Below are positions 19,451 through 27,634 of a stretch of 64,000 bases of DNA, piece by piece. Source of the DNA: Enterococcus mundtii. Its GTDB lineage: Bacteria > Bacillota > Bacilli > Lactobacillales > Enterococcaceae. How positions within the stretch are numbered: the first letter of the stretch is position 1; every line of letters starts with the position of its first letter. Location of the stretch: NCBI RefSeq assembly GCF_003957375.1, contig NZ_CP025473.1, forward strand, positions 470,001-534,000, read 5' to 3'. The translations under genes and the position numbers were made by a program. The notes under the pieces were generated by a model. It made no database searches. It was not told where the DNA came from and worked only from the letters and a program-made list of their open reading frames with translations.

Positions 19451-20796
19451 AAGTCGCAAAATTTGGTGGAAGCTCGATGTCTCATGAAGAACAGTTCCGT
19501 AAAGTCCGTGGGATCGTGCTAGCTGATCCTCGTCGAGAAGTCATTGTCGTTTCCGCTTTAGGAAAAAGAACTAATGAAGACGATAAAGTGACCGATTTAC
19601 TCTATTTGATCCATGCGTATCTTCAACATAAGGTTGATTGGACGTCTCTATGGGAACGGATCACGCAACGTTTTATTCAAGTAAGAGATCTTCTGTCACT
19701 TGACTTTCCGATTGAAAAAGAATTAACCATGATCGAAACACAACTAAAACAGGAAAAAGTGACGATCGATTATTTAGTCAGTCGTGGGGAGTATCTGACC
19801 GCGCAATTAATGGCGGAATATTTAGGGTATACCTTTGCCGATGCGAGTGAGCTGATCCACTTTGATTATGAAGGAGGCATCGACTTTCCTCGTACAGAGC
19901 AAGCAGTACGTGAGATGTACCAGAAACACCAAAAGTTGATCGTCCCAGGATTTTATGGCGCGAACCCAGCAGGAAAAGAAAAATTACTTGGTCGTGGGGG
20001 CAGTGATATTACCGGCTCCGTTTTAGCCAGTGCCTTACAGGCAGATCTTTATGAAAATTGGACGGATGTTTCAGGCATCATGATGGCAGATCCGAGAATC
20101 ATCGACTCGCCGAAAGTCATTGAAGAAATCTCTTTCCGTGAATTACGAGAAATGGCGTATATGGGTGCAAACGTCTTACACGAATCAGCGGTTTTTCCTG
20201 TCCAAGAAGCTGATATCCCGATCCAAATCAAAAATACGAATCGACCGAATGATCATGGCACAAAAATCTCAAATCATGAAGTCGAAAAAGAAAATGGGTT
20301 GACGGGGATCGCCGGGCGAAAAGACTTTCTTTCAATCACCTTGTTCAAACAACATATGTCAGACGAAATCGGTTTTATTTGGAAAGCCATGAGTATTTTT
20401 GCAAAACATGGGATTTCGATTGAGCATATCCCCTCGGGCATCGATAATATCGGCGTCGTCGTTTCAGCGGAATTGATCATGGATAAATTGTTTTTGATCA
20501 CCAAAGAATTACGTGAGGAATTAGGCGTAGAGGAAATCGAGATCATCGAAGACCTTGCCTTGATTTCGGTTGTAGGCGGCCCACACAAGGAACCAATTGG
20601 ACTTTCGGGGAAAGTGCTGTCGATTCTGAATGAGTTAGAAATCAGGACCTCGATTCTATCACAAGGGGCACAAGAGTTGAACTTGATCATCGGTGTACCC
20701 AATGTACAGTACGAAACCGTAGTAAAAGGCATCTATGAAGGGATGGTGAAGCGACATGTTGGCAGCACATCGAATGGCGTTACATCAAATTCCTGA
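19447..20796 (+). CDS. lysC: Aspartate kinase
   Basis: Phosphorylates aspartate, the entry step. The 449-residue protein starts with the amino-acid kinase motif VAKFGGSSMS, has the GRGGSDITGS loop near residue 182, and ends with two ACT regulatory domains (FGKH... then EDLALISVVGG...). It is probably feedback-controlled by lysine, as expected for a copy inside the lysine operon. The last 41 nt overlap the start of the deacetylase gene. Confidence 0.94.
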   Translation: MKVAKFGGSSMSHEEQFRKVRGIVLADPRREVIVVSALGKRTNEDDKVTDLLYLIHAYLQHKVDWTSLWERITQRFIQVRDLLSLDFPIEKELTMIETQLKQEKVTIDYLVSRGEYLTAQLMAEYLGYTFADASELIHFDYEGGIDFPRTEQAVREMYQKHQKLIVPGFYGANPAGKEKLLGRGGSDITGSVLASALQADLYENWTDVSGIMMADPRIIDSPKVIEEISFRELREMAYMGANVLHESAVFPVQEADIPIQIKNTNRPNDHGTKISNHEVEKENGLTGIAGRKDFLSITLFKQHMSDEIGFIWKAMSIFAKHGISIEHIPSGIDNIGVVVSAELIMDKLFLITKELREELGVEEIEIIEDLALISVVGGPHKEPIGLSGKVLSILNELEIRTSILSQGAQELNLIIGVPNVQYETVVKGIYEGMVKRHVGSTSNGVTSNS

Positions 20797-21850
20797 ACTT
20801 GGCTTTCATGAATTTAAAACGAAGGAATATCTTTACGAACAAATCAAAAACTGCGGTGGTGTGATCCATGAAATCGATGCAACAGGCTTGTTGGTTTATT
20901 TTGATCAGCACCAAGACACAACGATTGCTTTTCGGACAGATATCGACGCGTTACCGATCACTGAAGCCACAGGGTTACCTTTTGCGTCTACACACCCAGG
21001 ATTCATGCACGCCTGCGGACATGATGGTCATATGGCAATGCTCTTAGGATTGACCGATTATATTGCCACGCACCGTCAAGAGATGCAGCACAATATCGTC
21101 TTGATTTTTCAACCCTCAGAAGAAATCGCTGGCGGGGCAGAAAGTGTGATCCGTTCTGGGTGGTTGGAACATTACAAGGTACAGGCAATCTTTGGTTTTC
21201 ATTTATGGCCAGGCTTGCCAGAAGGAAAAGTATTTTCACGACCAGGTGCGTTGATGGCCCAAAGTAGCGAAACAGATATCATCGTCAAAGGCAGATCTGC
21301 GCATATCGCCTCAAGTGGTAAAGGCATCGACAGTTTAGAAGCAGCCGTCCGTTTTATGAAGTTAGTCTACGACTTTGACGAATCCTTGCCAGAAAATCTT
21401 GAACACCTCTTGAAATTCGGCCAGATCACAGGCGGCACGATCCGCAATGTCTTAGCCAATGAAGTCGTTATCTCAGGCAGCATTCGTTCATACAGTCGTC
21501 AGACACAAACAGACTTAAAAACACAATTAGCTCGATTAGCAGAAGAATTCCAACAAACTTCTCAAGCGAAAATCTCATTTCGTTATAACGATGGATATCC
21601 TGCTGTGCGAAATGATGAAAAATTGTACGCGTCACTTGCTCATTCAGAATTATTACATGAATTAACTGAGCCTGTCTTACAAGCAGAAGATTTCGGCGTA
21701 TATACGGAACACTATCCTTGTGTCTTTTTCTTTCTAGGTGTAGGCGAAACACCTGCCCTGCATGATGCGACATTTGATTTTGATATGTCCGTTTTAGAAA
21801 AAGGCTTGGAATGGTACCAAACAATCCTTTACACCAAGGAACTTTTCTGA
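20756..21850 (+). CDS. dapL: N-acetyldiaminopimelate deacetylase (M20 peptidase family)
   Basis: Removes the acetyl group from N-acetyl-LL-DAP. The 364-residue M20-family enzyme has the metal motif HACGHDGHM (His85, Cys87, His89), the catalytic SEEIAGGAES segment, and a dimerisation domain near 175-285. The family resembles aminoacyl hydrolases and N-acetyl-amino-acid deacetylases; the specific call comes from the operon, where this is the only deacetylase. ATG 20756 is preceded by GAAGGGATGG, and the N-terminus HQIPELGFHEFKT fits the family. Some annotations use dapL for a different aminotransferase. Confidence 0.87.
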   Translation: MLAAHRMALHQIPELGFHEFKTKEYLYEQIKNCGGVIHEIDATGLLVYFDQHQDTTIAFRTDIDALPITEATGLPFASTHPGFMHACGHDGHMAMLLGLTDYIATHRQEMQHNIVLIFQPSEEIAGGAESVIRSGWLEHYKVQAIFGFHLWPGLPEGKVFSRPGALMAQSSETDIIVKGRSAHIASSGKGIDSLEAAVRFMKLVYDFDESLPENLEHLLKFGQITGGTIRNVLANEVVISGSIRSYSRQTQTDLKTQLARLAEEFQQTSQAKISFRYNDGYPAVRNDEKLYASLAHSELLHELTEPVLQAEDFGVYTEHYPCVFFFLGVGETPALHDATFDFDMSVLEKGLEWYQTILYTKELF

Positions 21851-21885
21851 AAAAATAAGGATAGTAACCAAAAGGGGAGAAGTCT

Positions 21886-23058
21886 ATGAATTTACACCAT
21901 CGTTTTAATCCAAGGCTGGCTAAAGTCGAAGTCTCACAGATCCGCATGTTCGATCAGCAAATCTCAAGTATTCCGGGCATCATCAAATTGACATTAGGTG
22001 AGCCAGACTTTTCAACACCTGAAGCAGTGAAAGAAGCTGGTATCACAGCCATCAAAGAAAACTATTCTCATTATACCGGGATGAGAGGTTTACCAGAATT
22101 ATGTGAGGCAGCTTGTTTCTTCCAAAAAGAACGTTATGGTCTTTCCTATGATCCGCAAACGGAAGTACTGACAACGATCGGTGCCACAGAAGCAATCGCG
22201 ACAGCTTTACTAGCGGTCTTAGAAGAAGGAGATAAGGTATTGATCCCGGCACCTGCGTATCCCGGCTATCAACCAATCGTTGATCTAGCAGGCGCCGAAT
22301 TGATCACGATCGATACATCAGACACTGGCTTTATTTGTCAGCCAGAACAACTAGAAGAGGCATTTGCCACATACGGAGACGAAATTAAAGCAGTGATTTT
22401 GAATTATCCAAGTAATCCAACTGGAACATTATTATCTGCGGAGCAAATGAGCAAGCTTGCAGAAGTTTTAAGCCAACATCCAGTCTTTGTCATCAGTGAC
22501 GAAGTTTACGCGGAGTTGAATTACGTGGGGGATCATGTATCGATGGCTACGTACTTACCTGAACAAACGATCGTCGTGAATGGACTCTCTAAATCCCATG
22601 CTATGACTGGTTGGCGCATTGGATTTCTCTTTGCTCAAAAACCAGTGATCGATGAATTGATCAAAGTCCATCAATATTTAGTGACTTCTGCCACAACGAT
22701 TTCGCAAAAAGCGGCGGTCGAAGCACTGACAAAAAGCATGGATGAAGGAGAAAAAATGAAAGCCCGCTACATTGAACGCCGAGATTATCTATTGCCGCAC
22801 CTGACGGAATTAGGCTTTCAAATCTCTCAACCGGATGGTGCATTTTATTTGTTCTGTCGTTTACCAGAAGCGATCCAGATGAATTCGTGGGATTTTTGTT
22901 TAGCACTCGCAGAACAAGGTAAGGTTGCCTGTATCCCTGGCTCCGCTTTTGGACCAGAAGGCGAAGGATTTATCCGAATCTCTTATGCAAGTGGGATGGA
23001 CGATCTAAAAGAAGCGTGTAAACGTATCGGCACATTTTTAGCACAATTAAAGCAATAA
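21886..23058 (+). CDS. patA: N-acetyl-LL-diaminopimelate aminotransferase (PatA/DapX, class I aminotransferase)
   Basis: Transaminates N-acetyl-2-amino-6-oxopimelate. The 390-residue fold-type I PLP enzyme has LTLGEPDFSTP at the N-terminus, NYPSNPTG, SDEVYAE, the PLP lysine in NGLSKSHAMTGWRIG, and RISYA near the C-terminus. It is the last gene of the lysine operon and completes the acetylase route. Start ATG with GGGGAGAAG upstream. Confidence 0.9.
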   Translation: MNLHHRFNPRLAKVEVSQIRMFDQQISSIPGIIKLTLGEPDFSTPEAVKEAGITAIKENYSHYTGMRGLPELCEAACFFQKERYGLSYDPQTEVLTTIGATEAIATALLAVLEEGDKVLIPAPAYPGYQPIVDLAGAELITIDTSDTGFICQPEQLEEAFATYGDEIKAVILNYPSNPTGTLLSAEQMSKLAEVLSQHPVFVISDEVYAELNYVGDHVSMATYLPEQTIVVNGLSKSHAMTGWRIGFLFAQKPVIDELIKVHQYLVTSATTISQKAAVEALTKSMDEGEKMKARYIERRDYLLPHLTELGFQISQPDGAFYLFCRLPEAIQMNSWDFCLALAEQGKVACIPGSAFGPEGEGFIRISYASGMDDLKEACKRIGTFLAQLKQ

Positions 23059-23130
23059 GATTAAAATAACGAATAAAATTTTTAGGCAAACCTTTTCATT
23101 TGCATTATTATTCGTAGAATGATATCGTGA

Positions 23131-23157
23131 AATTGTTTAGAATGATTCTAAACAATT
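23131..23157. promoter_or_regulatory. 27-bp perfect palindrome containing a PerR/Fur-type box
   Basis: Perfect inverted repeat of 13-1-13: arm AATTGTTTAGAAT, central G, then its exact complement. The core TTAGAAT-G-ATTCTAA is a 7-1-7 box, one change per half from the PerR consensus TTATAATnATTATAA. It lies 22 nt before the start of the NADH oxidase/peroxidase gene, where it would cover the promoter or initial transcript. Peroxide-sensing PerR control of a peroxide-handling enzyme is plausible but not shown. Confidence 0.65.
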
Positions 23158-23178
23158 GTTATGAGGAGGGTTTTGTCA

Positions 23179-24558
23179 ATGGAAAAAACGAAAGTCATTA
23201 TTGTCGGTGCATCACATGGAGGGCATCAATCCATTTTAGAATTACTATCTAGATACGGAGAAAATGTGGATATCACCTTGTTTGAAGCAGGCGACTATGT
23301 TTCATTTATGTCATGTGGCATGGAATTATATTTAGAGGATCAAGTCACTAGTGTGAATGATGTCCGTAATTTCAGACCGGAAAACTTTCCACAACCAAAT
23401 GTGGCGATATTAAATAACCACGAAGTCAACACAATCAATGCCGATAAAAAAACAGTGACAGTTACACGTAAAGAAGATGGACATACAGAAGAGTATGCTT
23501 ATGATAAATTGATTTTGAGTTCAGGTGTGAAACCAAACTCATTACCTATTCCAGGAACAGACTTAGAAAATGTATATTTGATGCGTGGCTATAATTGGGC
23601 AACGAAAATCAAAGAACGCATGACAGACCCAGCAGTGAAAAAAGTAGCCGTTATCGGTTCAGGTTACATCGGAATCGAAGCAGCAGAAGTTTTCTTGAAT
23701 GCAGGAAAAGAAGTAACGTTATTAGATATGATCGATCGTCCTTTAGGTACTTACTTAGATAAGGAAATGACAGATATCTTAGAAGCGCACTTAAAAGAAA
23801 AAGGCATGAAGATCGAAACTGGCGTGACTATCAAAGCCTTCACAGGTGAGGGGAAAGTCGCAGCCATCGAAACAGAGAGTGGTACAATCGAAACGGATTT
23901 GATCATCCAAGCAGCCGGTGTCAAACCGAATACCGAATGGTTGAAAGGCATCGTTGATTTAGATGAACGTGGCTGGATCATGACAGATGAATATCTACAA
24001 ACCAACTTACCTGATGTATACGCAGTAGGAGATGCAACCCTTGCTTACTCGATCCCAGCAGGCAAAAAAGTGCCAATCGCATTAGCAACAGTTGCCCGTC
24101 GAGAAGCACGCTATGTGGTCCAACATTTATTTGAACAAACACCAAGCAAACCATTTGGTGGCTTAATCGGCTCATCTGCGTTACGTGTGTTTGACTATCA
24201 TTTTGCTGCAAGCGGCTTGAACAGTTTCACAGCTGATCGTGCTGGCGTAGCCATCAAAACAGCCTTCTACGAAGATACGATCCGTCCCAAATTCGTCCCA
24301 GAAGAATTTGGTAATGCGAAAGCAGCTGTGCAATTAGCGTACGATCCATTTACCCATCAATTGCTAGGCGGTGCGGTATTATCAACGAAGGACATCACTG
24401 CACAAGGCAATGTCTTGGCATTAGCGATCCAACAAAAATTAACGATCGAAGACTTGGCAGAAGCAGACTTCTTCTTCCAACCAGAACACGACCGTCAATG
24501 GAGCCTACTAAACTTAGCCGCACAACAAGCACTAGGTGAAGAGCCATTTGTGGAATAA
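23179..24558 (+). CDS. FAD-dependent NADH oxidase/NADH peroxidase
   Basis: A flavoprotein disulfide-reductase-like enzyme of 459 residues that oxidises NADH with O2 or H2O2. It has the FAD motif IIVGASHGG (His13), redox Cys46 in FMSCGMELYL, the NAD motif VIGSGYIGIEAAE, and the second FAD motif YAVGDATL. The C-terminal ADFFFQPEHDRQW completes the active site. His13 and Cys46 match His10 and Cys42 of E. faecalis NADH peroxidase, so peroxidase is as likely as water-forming oxidase. ATG 23179 follows GAGGAGGG; an upstream ATG at 23161 would include the ribosome site. Palindrome upstream, terminator downstream. Confidence 0.9.
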   Translation: MEKTKVIIVGASHGGHQSILELLSRYGENVDITLFEAGDYVSFMSCGMELYLEDQVTSVNDVRNFRPENFPQPNVAILNNHEVNTINADKKTVTVTRKEDGHTEEYAYDKLILSSGVKPNSLPIPGTDLENVYLMRGYNWATKIKERMTDPAVKKVAVIGSGYIGIEAAEVFLNAGKEVTLLDMIDRPLGTYLDKEMTDILEAHLKEKGMKIETGVTIKAFTGEGKVAAIETESGTIETDLIIQAAGVKPNTEWLKGIVDLDERGWIMTDEYLQTNLPDVYAVGDATLAYSIPAGKKVPIALATVARREARYVVQHLFEQTPSKPFGGLIGSSALRVFDYHFAASGLNSFTADRAGVAIKTAFYEDTIRPKFVPEEFGNAKAAVQLAYDPFTHQLLGGAVLSTKDITAQGNVLALAIQQKLTIEDLAEADFFFQPEHDRQWSLLNLAAQQALGEEPFVE

Positions 24559-24590
24559 AAACTAAATTTAAGTAATAGTAAATACGGAAT

Positions 24591-24632
24591 AACAGGTAGA
24601 TGGAAACATTCAGCCTGTTGTTTCGTTTTTTT
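24591..24632 (+). terminator. Intrinsic terminator after the NADH oxidase/peroxidase gene
   Basis: AACAGG (24591-24596) pairs with CCTGTT, with an inner ATG/CAT extension, followed by a T-rich tail (GTTTCGTTTTTTT). Confidence 0.7.
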
Positions 24633-24847
24633 ATTTGTTTAACGATTTTTTTAAATGGCAAATAAAATAAGGGCAATTATGATGTAAAAACAGCTTTTTA
24701 GGAATGAAATAAATTTTTTTGATATTTTTTGATATGATTAAAGTGGAAGTTATTTTAATTTGTTAAAGTAATATTTTAGCGCTTTACGTATATATATTTG
24801 TAGAGAGGGATCGGTTACTATTTATACATAGAATGGAGAGTTGAAAG

Positions 24848-25129
24848 ATGACCTACGTTCGAATATTCAAAATAATCCAACTGGGTTTATTAGCACTAAG
24901 CATCTATTTTGCGGCAATGAAAAATACGATCTATACCACACTGATTATGCTATCACTATTTATTGAATATGTTCAATACGACCAACCTAAAACTCCTTAC
25001 AAATCGGGAAAAAAGGCAATCTATCTACCGAATCAAATATCTAAAACGGAAGTGATGTTTGCGCTGATTCCCACGATTTTAGTTCTTATGATTTGCTCCA
25101 TTTTAGAATTAGAATTGTATCATTTTTAG
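24848..25129 (+). CDS. Small two-span membrane protein, paralogue 1
   Basis: A 93-residue protein with a hydrophobic N-terminal hairpin region (LGLLALSIYFAAMKNTIYTTLIMLSLFIEY), a basic middle with KKAIYLPNQ, and a C-terminal membrane span. GGAGAG lies about 8 nt before the ATG. It is clearly paralogous to the protein at 25366 (shared SIYFAA, NTIY, KAIYLPNQ) and more distantly to the one at 38317. No function recognised. The tandem arrangement suggests local duplication. Confidence 0.7.
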   Translation: MTYVRIFKIIQLGLLALSIYFAAMKNTIYTTLIMLSLFIEYVQYDQPKTPYKSGKKAIYLPNQISKTEVMFALIPTILVLMICSILELELYHF

Positions 25130-25224
25130 TAACAGGAATCATTTGAACCACGTCTATTTATTAGTAATAAAAATGAATACATAAAAGTACCGATCGTTTG
25201 AGAATTTTAGAGAAGGTGAAAAGA

Positions 25225-25311
25225 GTGAACCAAATAATTGTTCTCACCTCCTATCTAGTGATGACGATTCTATTGATTGTCATGTGGAGGTATAAAAATA
25301 ATAGAAAATAG
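25225..25311 (+). CDS. Very small membrane peptide (28 aa), between two paralogues
   Basis: A GTG start preceded by AGAAGGTGAAAA opens a 28-residue frame: a short polar start, one hydrophobic span (VLTSYLVMTILLIVMW), then a basic tail RYKNNRK. The composition and topology are those of a small single-span membrane peptide. It lies between two related small membrane protein genes on the same strand. The evidence is the ribosome site and topology only. Confidence 0.4.
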   Translation: MNQIIVLTSYLVMTILLIVMWRYKNNRK

Positions 25312-25365
25312 TTAGAAAACAGGACAGAAAATCTACAAATAGAAGAATAGAACGGAGAGATAAAA

Positions 25366-25632
25366 ATGCCCTACGCTAGGATACTAAAAGGGACTAGTTT
25401 GATTTTATTAGCTTCAAGCATCTATTTTGCGGCACAGCAAAATACTATTTACTTCACACTGATTTTGTTATCGATACTCATTGAGTCTGCCCAACCTAAT
25501 CGACCAAAAATCCCCTATCAATCGAAACGAAAAGCAATCTATCTACCGAATCAAACGTATGGAACGGAAGTGAAGGTTGAATTTGTTTTGACGGTTGTAG
25601 TTTCTATTATTTGTTTTGTTTTGGCGTTATGA
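25366..25632 (+). CDS. Small two-span membrane protein, paralogue 2
   Basis: An 88-residue paralogue of the protein at 24848, with SIYFAAQQNTIYFTLILLS in the first hydrophobic half, the basic motif KAIYLPNQTYGTEVK, and a C-terminal span. The AACGGAGAG ribosome site lies 9 nt before the ATG. No known domain recognised. Confidence 0.68.
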   Translation: MPYARILKGTSLILLASSIYFAAQQNTIYFTLILLSILIESAQPNRPKIPYQSKRKAIYLPNQTYGTEVKVEFVLTVVVSIICFVLAL

Positions 25633-25659
25633 CAAGACATGAATGTAGATGAACGTCAT

Positions 25660-25703
25660 AAATCAAATGTAAATCAAATGTAAATCAAACGTAAATAAAA
25701 CTG
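25660..25703. repeat. Short tandem repeat, 11-bp period, four copies
   Basis: AAATCAAATGT occurs twice exactly (25660-25681), then as AAATCAAACGT and AAATAAAACTG. It lies in the spacer between convergent genes, just before a long hairpin. No function apparent. Confidence 0.7.
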
Positions 25704-25717
25704 AATAAACTCTTTCG

Positions 25718-25775
25718 TAAAGAAGCATCAATCACCGAAAAAACTTCACATTTTCGGTGATTGATGCTTCTTACA
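25718..25775. terminator. Long hairpin between convergent genes
   Basis: A 23-24 bp stem (GAAGCATCAATCACCGAAAA with its complement, one bulge) closes on a short loop between the small membrane protein and the convergent rpiR-type gene. T-runs are weak on both sides, but the stem is very strong; probably a bidirectional terminator. Confidence 0.65.
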
Positions 25776-25783
25776 CTTATTTC

Positions 25784-26536
25784 TCAATCCCCCTTCTTCA
25801 CCCGTATCGCATACGAATCTAGCAAGATCCGCGCAATCACAGAAAGTGGCAGGCGAGAGCGGACTTCATATTCAGGGAAGAAGGAGATTTCGGATTTGAA
25901 GCCGATCAAGGATAATTCTGCTAAGCGGTTCAAGCGACTTTCCCGTGAGGCGGTGATCAGGATCGAACTGATTTCTTCGCGGTAGCAATTCTCCGCTGCT
26001 GCTACGAGTTCGTCTGTTTCACCGTTTAAGGAAATAAAGAGAACGACATCTTTTTTGTGCAGTTTGCGACTAACGGTTTTGATGATATTTGGATCGGTAT
26101 GAAGGACACAATATTTATCGAGTAGTTGGAATTTTGTTTGTATTTCTTCCCCAATCATTTCTGAAAATCCTCTGGCAAAGATAATGATTCTTTGTGAGCT
26201 CCAGATTTTTTGAATCGCATCTTCGATTACTCCTGTATCCAATAGATTGATGGTACGTACGACTTCTTGCTCGTTTTTTAGAATGGAGGTTTTTATTTCT
26301 TCATCTACTTTATCGACCATAGCAAAATTGATGGTGGTATTCTTCTTTTCTTTTAAATGATGCTTAAAAGAAGTATAGCCTTCGTACCCTTTTTTCTTCA
26401 TGGTACGAACAATGGTCGTGGTGGATACGTTGGCTCGTTCGCTTAGTTTGATAATTGATAGATTTGGGATTTCTTGGATGTGATTCATCATATACGCCCA
26501 TAAAAAATATTCTGCCTCGCTTAATTTAGGTTCCAT
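25784..26536 (-). CDS. RpiR/MurR-family transcriptional regulator with SIS domain
   Basis: A 250-residue regulator: N-terminal helix-turn-helix of the RpiR family (SIIKLSERANVSTTTIVRTMKKKGYEGY), then a C-terminal SIS sugar-phosphate-binding domain (IIIFARGFSEMIGEEI, FISLNGETDELV). It diverges from the PfkB-PTS-LacD operon at 26702 and is the likely local regulator, responding to a sugar phosphate of that pathway. Confidence 0.86.
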   Translation of the reverse strand: MEPKLSEAEYFLWAYMMNHIQEIPNLSIIKLSERANVSTTTIVRTMKKKGYEGYTSFKHHLKEKKNTTINFAMVDKVDEEIKTSILKNEQEVVRTINLLDTGVIEDAIQKIWSSQRIIIFARGFSEMIGEEIQTKFQLLDKYCVLHTDPNIIKTVSRKLHKKDVVLFISLNGETDELVAAAENCYREEISSILITASRESRLNRLAELSLIGFKSEISFFPEYEVRSRLPLSVIARILLDSYAIRVKKGD

Positions 26537-26613
26537 TTACTCCTCCCCTTTTCTTTGTAGCTTCTTTTTATTCTACCACGGATGTAAACCCTTACTCGGA
26601 TGAGTTTTATTTT

Positions 26614-26625
26614 GTAAATATTTAC
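26614..26625. promoter_or_regulatory. 12-bp palindrome in the rpiR-pfkB divergent spacer
   Basis: GTAAATATTTAC is a perfect palindrome between the divergent regulator and sugar operon. TGTAAACCCTTACT, a weak cre-like sequence with two mismatches, is at 26583. Either could be an operator for the RpiR-type regulator or CcpA. Position is the main argument. Confidence 0.35.
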
Positions 26626-26701
26626 CTAAAATTTCGCTTATTTAGAAAACATGTACATCCAAAAACAGGTCATACTGTAGATAAAGTGAGGAGGGATACA
26701 G

Positions 26702-27634
26702 GTGGCTAACGTATATACATGTACGATGAATCTAGCGATTGATCTGTTTATTGAAGTGGCACAACTCAAACCGAATATCGTGAACCGCTCAATCGATGAG
26801 GACATCCAAGCAAATGGGAAAGGGGTCAATGTTTCATTGATTTTAAATAAACTCGGGATACCAAATACTGCGTTGGGCTTTAGCGGAGGATTTACTGGGG
26901 CTTATATTGAGGAATGTTTGGCGAAGGAAGGAATCGATGCTCATTTTGTTTCTATACCCGGAATGACGCGCATCAACGTATTTACACAAGTGAATGAGGA
27001 ATCAAGTGAATACAAGTTGGTCAATCGTGGACCAGAAATCGACCAGTTAGCGATGGAAGAATTGCTTGCGAAAATCGAGCAATTGTCAGCGGGGGATTAT
27101 CTTTGTGTTTCGGGGAGCTTGCCCAGAGGGGTACCAGAAGAAATCTTAGTAATGATCAGTAAAATTTGTCATGAGAATCACGTGCGTTTGATTTTAGATA
27201 CGAGCGCTAAGATTGTCACCCAATGTTTAAAGTATCAGCCATTTTTGCTAAAACCAAATGAGCAGGAATTGGCAGAATGGTTTGAGGAAGAAATCGCAGA
27301 AACGCAATACGTGAACTATTGTCAGAAGTTGTTAGTCGCAGGCGCTCAAAATGTGTTGTTGTCATTAGGTGAAGCTGGTGGCATCTATGTAAACAAGAAT
27401 TATTGTTTGACAGGAAATGCCCCACAAGGAAAAGTCGTCAATACTGCCTGTGCCGGCGATACATTATTAGGGACTTTTCTGGCAGGTATGATCAAAGGAG
27501 AAGACCCTACCGATTGTTTAAAGGATAGTTTAGCTGCGGGCAGCTCGACTGCGTTTCAAAAAGGATTGACTGATTTTACAGATGTCGCAGCGTTGAAAAA
27601 AGCAATCACCATTTATAAGGAGGAATTCAAATAA
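26702..27634 (+). CDS. PfkB-family sugar-phosphate kinase (1-phosphofructokinase / tagatose-phosphate kinase type)
   Basis: A 310-residue ribokinase-fold kinase of the FruK/LacC subgroup: NGKGVNVSLILNKLG near residue 38, SGSLPRG near 138, and the catalytic-base motif as CAGDTLLGTF (usual GAGD). The GTG start at 26702 follows GAGGAGGG. In an operon with a fructose-type PTS and LacD, it should make a ketose 1,6-bisphosphate from the 1-phosphate delivered by the PTS. Because LacD is tagatose-bisphosphate aldolase, D-tagatose is the best substrate guess; fructose and sorbose are alternatives. Confidence 0.85.
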   Translation: MANVYTCTMNLAIDLFIEVAQLKPNIVNRSIDEDIQANGKGVNVSLILNKLGIPNTALGFSGGFTGAYIEECLAKEGIDAHFVSIPGMTRINVFTQVNEESSEYKLVNRGPEIDQLAMEELLAKIEQLSAGDYLCVSGSLPRGVPEEILVMISKICHENHVRLILDTSAKIVTQCLKYQPFLLKPNEQELAEWFEEEIAETQYVNYCQKLLVAGAQNVLLSLGEAGGIYVNKNYCLTGNAPQGKVVNTACAGDTLLGTFLAGMIKGEDPTDCLKDSLAAGSSTAFQKGLTDFTDVAALKKAITIYKEEFK

